NCBI GenBank assembly: GCA_959023295.1
Contig: CAUFBM010000001.1
Span: 151,147-215,146 of the forward strand
Source of the DNA: an uncultured Collinsella sp.
GTDB lineage: Bacteria > Actinomycetota > Coriobacteriia > Coriobacteriales > Coriobacteriaceae
Length of the DNA: 64,000 nt
Reading direction: 5' to 3'
The notes beneath the pieces were generated by a model. That model ran no database searches. It worked only from the letters and a program-made list of their open reading frames with translations, and was not told where the DNA came from. This document shows positions 1-8,147 of this stretch, piece by piece (position 1 is the stretch's first letter; each line of letters starts with the position of its first letter). The translations under genes were made by a program, and so were the position numbers.

Positions 1-1107
1 AGCCGTTCGGTCATCAACGACCTGCTAGCGATGGGCGTGGATTTTGAGCGCAAGGCCGACGGCAGCCTCAACTTTACCCGCGAGGGCGCGCACAGCCGTC
101 CGCGTATTGCCTTCCATGCCGACATTACGGGCAAGGAGATCACGACCAAGCTGCTCCAGGCCGTTCGCAAGCTGGATAACGTGCAGATTTTGGAGCACGT
201 GGCCATGACCGACATCCTGACGGGCGAGCGTGACGGCGTCACGGTGTGTGTCGGTGTCGTCGCCGTTTCCGTGGACGAGGACAACTCGGTTCGTCCCGCC
301 GACGAGCTGGCAAATGCCGCCGAGGGCGTGCATGCCGGCGAGCCGTTTAAGATTCATGCCCGCCGCACGCTGTGGGCGACAGGCGGTATCGGCGGCGTGT
401 ACGACCATTCGACTAACTACCCGCAGCTCACGGGCGATGCATGCTACATCGCTCAGGAGCATGGCATTAAGATGGAGCACCTGGACTACGTGCAGATTCA
501 CCCCACGGGGCTGTTCTCGCCGCAGCCGGGTCGCACCTTCCTGATCAGCGAGAGCTGCCGCGGCGAGGGCGCGATTTTGCTCAACGCCGCCGGCGAGCGC
601 TTTACCGACGAGCTTCAGCCGCGCGATGTGGTCGCTGCCGCTATTCGCGAGCAGATGAAGCAGGACGGTACCGAGCACGAGTGGCTGAGTTTTGCCCCCG
701 TCGAGCGCGATGTGGTGACCGGGCACTTTGCCAACATTCGCGCGCGCTGCCTTGAGGACGGCCGCGACATCTTGGACGAGCCCATCCCCGTTACGCCCAC
801 GCAGCACTACTTTATGGGCGGCGTGTGGGTCGACAAGGACGGCCGCACCTCGATGCCCGAGCTCTACGCCGCGGGCGAGACGGCCTGCAACGGCGTGCAC
901 GGCAAGAATCGCCTGGCTTCCAACAGCCTGCTCGAGTCCCTGGTTTGGGGCCGCCGTGCCGCCTGGTGCATGCGCACCGGCGAGTCGCTCGCCGTGGAGC
1001 GGGCGGGCGAGCCCGCGCTTGACGGGCGTCATCGCGCCCTGAGCGCCGACTCCCTGGCAATCGATGATTTGGCCCGTGCCGCCGGCACGCAGGCCGTGGA
1101 GGAGTAG
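1..1107 (+). CDS. nadB: L-aspartate oxidase, 5' end outside window
   Basis: This is the C-terminal part (368 residues) of a flavoprotein that oxidises L-aspartate to iminoaspartate, the first step of de novo NAD synthesis. The frame is open from base 1, so the ATG at 31 is only an internal codon. Visible family features are the region around GGVYDHSTNYPQLTGDA, the HPTGLF motif, the stretch with PTQHYFMGGVWVD, and the FAD-binding C-terminal motif GVHGKNRLASNSLLESLVWG. The protein ends about 55 residues after that motif, so the C-terminal helical extension of E. coli-type NadB is mostly missing, as in short NadB forms. It is followed 3 bases later by nadC, which supports NadB over fumarate reductase or succinate dehydrogenase, its closest relatives. 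Confidence 0.93.
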   Translation, partial: SRSVINDLLAMGVDFERKADGSLNFTREGAHSRPRIAFHADITGKEITTKLLQAVRKLDNVQILEHVAMTDILTGERDGVTVCVGVVAVSVDEDNSVRPADELANAAEGVHAGEPFKIHARRTLWATGGIGGVYDHSTNYPQLTGDACYIAQEHGIKMEHLDYVQIHPTGLFSPQPGRTFLISESCRGEGAILLNAAGERFTDELQPRDVVAAAIREQMKQDGTEHEWLSFAPVERDVVTGHFANIRARCLEDGRDILDEPIPVTPTQHYFMGGVWVDKDGRTSMPELYAAGETACNGVHGKNRLASNSLLESLVWGRRAAWCMRTGESLAVERAGEPALDGRHRALSADSLAIDDLARAAGTQAVEE

Positions 1108-1110
1108 ACC

Positions 1111-1971
1111 ATGAATCCCATTACCATGAAGCTCGTCGTCGATGATCTGATTCTGCAGGCTCTGCGCGAGGACATTACGTTTGAGGACGTGAGCACGGCG
1201 AGCGTGTGCCCCACGGCGCGTCCCGCCACGGTGGAGCTTATCGCCAAGGCCGATGGCATCATCGCGGGCTTGGATGTGTTCGCTCGCACCTTTGAGCTGC
1301 TGGATTCGCAGAGCTCGGTGCTGTTTGATGTTGCCGACGGTGACGAAGTGCACGCCGGCGACCACGTGGGCCAGGTGCGCGGCGATGCGCGCGTGTTGCT
1401 TTCGGGCGAGCGCGTGGCGCTCAACTACCTGCAGCGCATGAGCGGTATCGCTACCTATACGCACAGAATGGCTGCGGCGCTCGAGGGTACCAAGACCGTG
1501 CTTGTCGACACACGCAAGACCACGCCGGGCATGCGCGTGTTTGAGAAGGCGGCGGTTGAGATCGGCGGCGGCAGCAACCACCGCTACAACCTGTCGACGG
1601 CCGTCATGCTCAAGGACAACCACATCGATGCCGCCGGTGGCGTGACGCGCGCGATCGAGATGGCGCGCGCCCATGCGTCGTTTACCACGACGGTCGAGAT
1701 TGAGTGCGAGAACCTGGACATGGTGTGCGAGGCCGTGGAAGCCGGCGCCGATATCATCATGTTCGACAACATGACTCACGACGACATGGCTGCCGCGATT
1801 GAGCTTATCGCCGGCCGCGCCAAGACCGAGTGCTCGGGCAACGTGGACGCCAGCAATATCCGCGCGCTCGCCGACCTGGGCGTTGACTTTATTAGCTCGG
1901 GCGCCCTGACGCACTCTGCGCCGATTCTCGACCTCTCGCTTAAGCACCTGCGTCTGCTGGACGGTAAATAA
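1111..1971 (+). CDS. nadC: Nicotinate-nucleotide diphosphorylase (carboxylating), quinolinate phosphoribosyltransferase
   Basis: This 286-residue enzyme converts quinolinate and PRPP to nicotinate mononucleotide, with loss of CO2, in the cytoplasm. The length is typical for the family. Family motifs are clear: ERVALNYLQRMSGIAT, the PRPP and quinolinate binding segment DTRKTTPGMRVFEKAAVEIGG followed shortly by NHRYNLS and LKDNHID, and the barrel strands ending in IIMFDN and FISSGALTHS. The ATG at 1111 follows the nadB stop by one codon. The stop codon shares one base with the niaR start, so the three genes are almost certainly translated from one message. The missing quinolinate synthase gene nadA is expected just upstream of the window. 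Confidence 0.96.
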   Translation: MNPITMKLVVDDLILQALREDITFEDVSTASVCPTARPATVELIAKADGIIAGLDVFARTFELLDSQSSVLFDVADGDEVHAGDHVGQVRGDARVLLSGERVALNYLQRMSGIATYTHRMAAALEGTKTVLVDTRKTTPGMRVFEKAAVEIGGGSNHRYNLSTAVMLKDNHIDAAGGVTRAIEMARAHASFTTTVEIECENLDMVCEAVEAGADIIMFDNMTHDDMAAAIELIAGRAKTECSGNVDASNIRALADLGVDFISSGALTHSAPILDLSLKHLRLLDGK

Positions 1972-2516
1972 TGAACGCCCGCGAGCGTCGCCGTGCCATC
2001 ATGGGCGTGCTCGAAGGAGCCGAGGAGCCCGTTTCGGGCAGCGCACTTGCCCGCGAGGTTGGCGTGAGCCGTCAGGTCGTGGTTCAGGATATTGCCCTGT
2101 TGCGTGCCGATGGGCACGATGTCGTGGCGACCAACCGCGGTTACGTGCTGCAGGAAGCCACGAGTAGCCCCGCCGTGCCCACGCGTCTTGTTAAGGTGCG
2201 CCACAGTGTGGAGCAGGCGGGCGACGAGCTTACGAGTATCGTCGACGCGGGTGGCGCCGTGCTCAACGTGATCGTCAACCATCGTGTGTACGGCAAGATC
2301 ACGGCCGACCTGGACATCCGCAACCGCCGTGATGTCGAGCGCTATCTGCGCGATATCGAGAGCGGCAAGAGCTTTCCGCTGCTAACGGTGACGAGCGGCT
2401 ATCACTTCCATCGCATTGCGGCGGAGGACGAACAGACCCTCGACGAGATCGAGGCTATGCTCAAGGAGAAAGGCTACCTAGCCGATTTAATGCCCTACGA
2501 GGATGATTTGTCCTAG
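1971..2516 (+). CDS. niaR: Transcription repressor NiaR (HTH + 3H domain), NAD biosynthesis regulator
   Basis: This 181-residue protein has an N-terminal winged helix (about residues 5-60, with VSGSALAREVGVSRQVVVQDI as an HTH_11-type segment) and a C-terminal 3H domain. The three histidine-containing motifs are visible as KVRHSVEQ, NHRVYGKI and TSGYHFHRI; these bind metal in characterised NiaR proteins. NiaR repressors sense nicotinic acid and shut off NAD synthesis or niacin uptake. The start ATG overlaps the nadC stop by one base. A repressor at the end of the operon it controls is common for this family, so autoregulation is likely, but the operator would be upstream of the window. Confidence 0.92.
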   Translation: MNARERRRAIMGVLEGAEEPVSGSALAREVGVSRQVVVQDIALLRADGHDVVATNRGYVLQEATSSPAVPTRLVKVRHSVEQAGDELTSIVDAGGAVLNVIVNHRVYGKITADLDIRNRRDVERYLRDIESGKSFPLLTVTSGYHFHRIAAEDEQTLDEIEAMLKEKGYLADLMPYEDDLS

Positions 2517-2534
2517 CCCGACACCGTCTTTATA

Positions 2535-2601
2535 AGTTGCGGTGAAATAGTTCCTAAAATGGGCATCGAAGCCATGAAACAGGAACTATTCCACCGCAAC
2601 T
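2535..2601. repeat. Dispersed palindromic repeat family A, copy 1
   Basis: An imperfect inverted repeat with 21-base arms at 2535-2555 and 2581-2601 that differ at one position; the left arm begins AGTTGCGGTGAAATAG. Three more copies are at 15538-15604, 22551-22619 and 26237-26305. The loop sequence differs between copies while the arms are kept. It lies just after niaR and could form a strong hairpin in RNA or DNA. Confidence 0.85.
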
Positions 2602-2640
2602 GCCAAGAGCACGTCCCAAATTAGCTGCCCACGTATGCAA

Positions 2641-2677
2641 AAGGAGGCCTCCGCGGCGATGCGGAGGCCTCCTTTTT
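2641..2677. terminator. Bidirectional rho-independent terminator
   Basis: A 14-bp stem (GGAGGCCTCCGC type) with a 6-base loop is followed by six T on the plus strand and four T on the minus strand. It can end the plus-strand nad operon and the minus-strand ferredoxin gene. Confidence 0.85.
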
Positions 2678-2717
2678 TGTGCACGGTGTACTTTTGAGTG
2701 TGCAGGTGGGGGAGTTG

Positions 2718-2903
2718 TTACTCCTCGACGATCTCGGTGATCGCGCCAGCGGGGCAAGCGTCCTGGCAAGCGCCACAGGCGACGCAGGAGTCCTCGTCAG
2801 CGACGGTAGCGACGTCCTGGAGCTCCAGAACGCCAGCGGGGCAGGAGTCGACGCAAACGCCACAAGCGATGCACTCGTCGGCATCAATTACGGGATGAGC
2901 CAT
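2718..2903 (-). CDS. Small 2[4Fe-4S] ferredoxin
   Basis: This 61-residue protein is a clostridial-type ferredoxin that carries electrons between oxidoreductases in the cytoplasm. It has two complete cluster motifs, CIACGVCVDSCP at residues 11-22 and CVACGACQDACP at 40-51, giving eight cysteines. The start was placed at MAHPVIDADE because an AGAGGAAA ribosome site lies just upstream; the longer open frame that begins at 2969 adds only unconserved residues. It stands alone, pointing away from dnaK, and shares a terminator with the nad operon. The redox partner cannot be told from the context. Confidence 0.95.
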   Translation of the reverse strand: MAHPVIDADECIACGVCVDSCPAGVLELQDVATVADEDSCVACGACQDACPAGAITEIVEE

Positions 2904-3188
2904 GGTAGTTTCCTCTCTGTTGACCGACGCTACAGACGATGCGCGCCGGTGTGATTCGGGCAAAAACATACCACGGGAGCGACCGTTTGCAATACCCTCT
3001 GGCCGGCATCTTCATACCGTTCGCCGAGTATGCCAAGGTTTACTAAAAAACGTGCAGGTGGGGCCGTTGAGCTGCGTAAATGTTAGCTAAAGGTGACTTG
3101 AAATATTGAGCGATTGAGCGCGCCTGCGGAAGGCGCATCCCATTATTTTGCAGAAAAACGGGTCGCAGTTTCCGGTTGGACCGCCCGG

Positions 3189-3298
3189 CGGAAGCTGCGT
3201 CCCGGAATCGGTGCTCAAACTGGGATGTAGCTTCCGGCTGAGCCTTCAAGAGGAAACTGTGTCCCGGAATCCACGCTCAAACCGGGACGAGCTTTCCG
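3189..3298. repeat. Two tandem imperfect palindromes upstream of dnaK
   Basis: Two related units, 3189-3236 and 3251-3298, each read as an inverted repeat (GGAAGCTGCGTCCCGG against TGGGATGTAGCTTCC in the first). A further half-unit precedes them near 3163. They fill the long gap between the ferredoxin and dnaK (2904-3560), in which I see no believable gene. Only two units and no spacer regularity, so not a CRISPR. Confidence 0.65.
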
Positions 3299-3425
3299 CA
3301 AGGCAGCCCCAGGCACCCTCGGACCCAAACCTCAGCCATCTCTACATAGATCTCGATAGATTTGCCGAGAACTCAAACAGTGCGTCTACCTGCGTATTTG
3401 CGAACCTAAACTCTCGGCAATAAGA

Positions 3426-3459
3426 AATCTTATATGAATTGACTTAGATTTTGTATATT
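3426..3459 (+). promoter_or_regulatory. dnaK promoter with probable HspR operator
   Basis: An imperfect 25-bp inverted repeat at 3426-3450 (AATCTTATAT, 5 bases, GACTTAGATT) precedes a possible -10 element TATATT at 3454-3459. The same motif with the same spacing lies upstream of clpB. Since hspR is the last gene of this operon, a HAIR-like HspR site is the simplest reading. The sequence differs from the Streptomyces HAIR consensus, so the assignment is an inference. Confidence 0.6.
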
Positions 3460-3560
3460 CCGGCCCATAAGGGGATACACTACATCCTGAAAGACAAGCC
3501 GAAGCGCCGCGCGACAGACCGTCGAGGCGACGCGAACGCAAAAGAGAGAGGGAATTTCTA

Positions 3561-5453
<1,893 letters not shown>

Positions 5454-5455
5454 TC

Positions 5456-6298
5456 ATGTCCGCCCGTAAAGCTCGCACGGAGGCGGCTGCCGCTGGCGCC
5501 GCCCCCGTTGACTCTGAGGAGAAGGACGTGAAGATTCCCGTAGAGGCCGTCGACGATACCGAGGCCAACGAGGCCGAGGCCGCCGAGGCTGCCGAGAACC
5601 AGGTAGAGGATTCCAACAAGGAGGCGACGATGACCGAGGACGAGATGGTGGAAGCCGCTATCCGCGCCGGTGAGGAAGCCGCCGACAACGACTTTAAGCT
5701 CAAGTTCGAGCAGGCCCAAAAGGAGCTTGCCGACGTGCGCAGCGAGCTCGATGCTGCGGCAGAGGCTCAGAAGGCTGCCGAGGACAAGGCGAAGGACGCC
5801 ACCGAGCGCACCGCCCGTTTGCAGGCCGACTGGGAGAACTTCCGTCGCCGCACCGCCAACGAGCGCATCGCCGAGCGCGACCGCGCGACTGAGAAGCTTG
5901 TCACCGCGCTGTTGCCGGTAATCGACGATATCGAGCGCGCGATCGACCATGCCCGCAGCCAAGAGCTTGCCGACGACTTTAAGCAGTTCGTCGATGGCGT
6001 CGATGCGGTGCATGCCAAGCTGCTCGATGTGTTTGCGCACGAGGGCGTTGAGCCCATCGACCCCAAGGGCGAGGCGTTCGATCCGCTCGAGCACCAGGCT
6101 GTGGGTCGCGTCGAGGACGCATCGCAGTACGACGAGACCGTCAACGACGTGTACCAGAAGGGCTACCGCATGGCGGATCGCATCCTGCGTTCCGCGATGG
6201 TGACGGTGACCTACGGTGGCGAGAAGCGCCCCGCACCGGAGCCCGAAGCGGCGCCCGAGGATGCTTCGGCCGATACGGCCGAGAGCACCGAGGAGTAA
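5456..6298 (+). CDS. grpE: Nucleotide exchange factor GrpE
   Basis: GrpE releases ADP from DnaK. This form is 280 residues, longer than the usual 180-220, because of an acidic low-complexity N-terminal extension of roughly 80 residues rich in E, A and D. The conserved part starts near residue 85 with a long coiled coil (FEQAQKELADVRSELDAAAE) and carries RLQADWENFRRRTANERI, LLPVIDDIERAI and the beta domain with VEPIDPKGEAFDPLEHQAV and VYQKGYRMADRILRSAMV. The ATG at 5456 is 2 bases after the dnaK stop, so translation is probably coupled. An internal start such as the ATG at 5630 is possible but unnecessary. Confidence 0.95.
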   Translation: MSARKARTEAAAAGAAPVDSEEKDVKIPVEAVDDTEANEAEAAEAAENQVEDSNKEATMTEDEMVEAAIRAGEEAADNDFKLKFEQAQKELADVRSELDAAAEAQKAAEDKAKDATERTARLQADWENFRRRTANERIAERDRATEKLVTALLPVIDDIERAIDHARSQELADDFKQFVDGVDAVHAKLLDVFAHEGVEPIDPKGEAFDPLEHQAVGRVEDASQYDETVNDVYQKGYRMADRILRSAMVTVTYGGEKRPAPEPEAAPEDASADTAESTEE

Positions 6299-6305
6299 TT
6301 GAGAA

Positions 6306-6335
6306 GGGCCCCGGGGCAACACCCGGGGCCCTTTC
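6306..6335 (+). terminator. Hairpin between grpE and dnaJ
   Basis: A perfect 10-bp GC stem, GGGCCCCGGG with CCCGGGGCCC, is followed by only three T. It probably attenuates or processes the operon message rather than ending it, since dnaJ and hspR continue downstream. Confidence 0.7.
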
Positions 6336-6405
6336 TGGCCTAGTGCCATATGAAAGCATCAGCCGCCGCCCGCTGGGCGGCGGATGAAACAGGAGAGGAG
6401 CTACG

Positions 6406-7371
6406 ATGGCTGCAGGCAAAACCTTCTATGACATCCTGGGCGTATCCAAGAGCGCCTCCGACAAAGAGATCAAGAGCGCGTTTCGCAAGCTCGCGCAAAA
6501 ATATCACCCCGATGCCGGCGGCGACGAGGCCAAGTTCAAGGAGATCAGCGAGGCCTACGAGACGCTTTCGGACGAGAAGAAGCGCAAAGAGTACGACCAG
6601 ATGCTCATGTTTGGCGGCATGCCGGGCGCGGGCGGCGCATATGGCGGCGGCTACGGTGCCGGCGCGGGCGCCAGCGGCTGGGGCGACATCTTCGACAGCA
6701 TCTTTAGCGGCAACGGCGCCTGGGGCAGCGATTGGGGCTCGGGCTTTGCCGGGGCTGCGGGCGCTGCCGGTGCCGGCGCGGGTCGCAGCCGCGCTCGCAA
6801 GGGCGGCGACCTGTCGCTGACCGTCGATGTTTCGGCCGAGGACGCGTTTCGCGGCGTGACGCACAAGGTCACCTATCGCATTCCCTCGACAGGCGAGCAG
6901 CAGACCATCACGGTCTCGGTGCCCGCGGGCGCGGTCGATGGCGGCAAGCTACGCTACAAGCGTCGCGGCGAGTATGGCGTTGCCGGCGGCGAGCGCGGCG
7001 ACCTGGTCGTGACCACACACGTGGAGGAGCATCCGCTGTTTAAGCGCAAGGGTGCCGATGTGACCATGGAGGTGCCGGTCTCGGTCTACGAGGCGGCGCT
7101 CGGCTGCACGGTGGATGTGCCCACGCCCGGCGGCGCGACGGTTCGTCTGAAGGTGCCGGCGGGCACCCAGACGGGCAAGAAGTTCCGCTTTAAGGAGATG
7201 GGTGCACCCGACGTTAAGCATCGCGGCCGCACGGGTGCGCTGCTCGTCGAGATCAAGGTGCAGGTTCCCACGAACCTGTCCGACGATGAGCGCGATGCCA
7301 TGACCAAGCTGCGCGAGGCCGACACGCGCGATTATCGCGAGAAGGTCAACCGTTACAAGGCGACGTTCTAG
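6406..7371 (+). CDS. DnaJ-family co-chaperone without zinc finger (DnaJ2/CbpA type)
   Basis: This 321-residue protein delivers clients to DnaK and triggers its ATPase. The J domain is at residues 1-70 with the HPD motif in KYHPDAGGDE. A glycine-rich linker of about 60 residues (GGAYGGGYGAGAGASGWGD) follows, then the two C-terminal beta-sandwich domains (VSAEDAFRGVTHKVTYRIP to GRTGALLVEIKVQVP). The four CxxCxGxG repeats of classical DnaJ are absent, so it is a class II J protein. A good ribosome site (AGGAGAGGAG) precedes the ATG. Its place between grpE and hspR is the place of dnaJ in other Actinobacteria, so it is likely the main DnaK partner under heat stress. Confidence 0.93.
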   Translation: MAAGKTFYDILGVSKSASDKEIKSAFRKLAQKYHPDAGGDEAKFKEISEAYETLSDEKKRKEYDQMLMFGGMPGAGGAYGGGYGAGAGASGWGDIFDSIFSGNGAWGSDWGSGFAGAAGAAGAGAGRSRARKGGDLSLTVDVSAEDAFRGVTHKVTYRIPSTGEQQTITVSVPAGAVDGGKLRYKRRGEYGVAGGERGDLVVTTHVEEHPLFKRKGADVTMEVPVSVYEAALGCTVDVPTPGGATVRLKVPAGTQTGKKFRFKEMGAPDVKHRGRTGALLVEIKVQVPTNLSDDERDAMTKLREADTRDYREKVNRYKATF

Positions 7372-7444
7372 TTTGGTTGCGTGGCCCACGGGCTGGCCGC
7401 AGGCTTATGATGGAGATGTGCGAGACGGAAAGGGGTCAGGTAGC

Positions 7445-7861
7445 ATGGCCGAGGACAATAGGAACAAACCGCTGTATATGATCAGCGTGGCGGCCGAGCT
7501 GACCGGCATGCACCCGCAGACTCTGCGCGTCTACGAGTCCAAGGGCTTGGTGAATCCTCAGCGTTCGGGCGGTAACACGCGCCTGTATTCGCGTGCCGAT
7601 ATCGAGCGCCTGGAGCTTATCAACCAACTGACCGACGAGGGTATCAACCTCGCCGGCGTGGTGCGCATCCTCGATATGAAGGAGCGTGCCGAGGAGCGCG
7701 AGCGCGAGAACGAAAAGCTTCGCGCCCGCGTGCGCCAGCTCGAGGACGAGCTGCACGAGTATAAGATGCAGAAGAAGATCACCGCCCTGGCCCCGCGCGA
7801 CGGCTCAGTCAACCCCGAGCAAGTCATGCGCAAGCTGCTAGGTACGGGTAGCGACCTATAG
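7445..7861 (+). CDS. hspR: MerR-family heat-shock repressor HspR
   Basis: HspR represses dnaK and clpB in Actinobacteria, with DnaK acting as co-repressor. This 138-residue protein has a MerR-type winged helix: LYMISVAAELTGMHPQTLRV, then VYESKGLVNPQRSGGNTRLY, which is close to the HspR signature. A charged helix follows (ERAEERERENEKLRARVRQL) that would form the dimer coiled coil. I chose the ATG at 7445 since AAAGGGGTCAGG lies just upstream and the motif starts within 15 residues; the open frame reaches back to 7373 but those residues look non-coding. As the last gene of the dnaK operon it would be autoregulated through the same operator. Confidence 0.95.
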   Translation: MAEDNRNKPLYMISVAAELTGMHPQTLRVYESKGLVNPQRSGGNTRLYSRADIERLELINQLTDEGINLAGVVRILDMKERAEERERENEKLRARVRQLEDELHEYKMQKKITALAPRDGSVNPEQVMRKLLGTGSDL

Positions 7862-7880
7862 CTCCGCCGACGCTGCCGGG

Positions 7881-8012
7881 CACTCATTGGGGACAGACTT
7901 AAATGAGTGCCCGCAGAATGAGAGTGGATAATCTCCCGTTTTTGGCCTGTTTGCAGGCTCAAAGTGGGAGATTATCCACTCTCGTCATTTCGGCGTCTAA
8001 GTCTGCCCCCGG
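7881..8012. repeat. Nested palindromes after hspR
   Basis: Three inverted pairs are nested or adjacent: CACTCATT with AATGAGTG (7881-7909), GGGGACAGACTTA near 7889 with TAAGTCTGCCCC near 7998-8009, and a perfect 17-base pair at 7921-7937 and 7966-7982 (AGAGTGGATAATCTCCC). The region holds no gene. It could act as a terminator for the heat-shock operon, although no T-run is present. Confidence 0.7.
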
Positions 8013-8147
8013 CACCCAACTCGTTCTTTGCTTTACTGAGATAAAGTGAACGTGCAGATTCGTAACCCACTCGCAACCGTTCTATGGCACGATATTGAAC
8101 GAATGTATGCTATGCGCCCAAATTGTTTGGGCAGAGTGGGAGACAGT

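Noticed and set aside
3163..3298. Repeats considered as a CRISPR array
   Set aside because: Only two units and a partial one, spacing not regular, and each unit is one large palindrome with no unique spacer; no cas genes nearby.
3148..3423. 91-codon frame before dnaK
   Set aside because: It is built from the palindromic repeats and the dnaK leader and has no ribosome site.
3440..3459. TTGACT read as a -35 box for dnaK
   Set aside because: It is only 9 bases from the TATATT box, too close for a normal sigma-70 promoter; it is better explained as part of the inverted operator.
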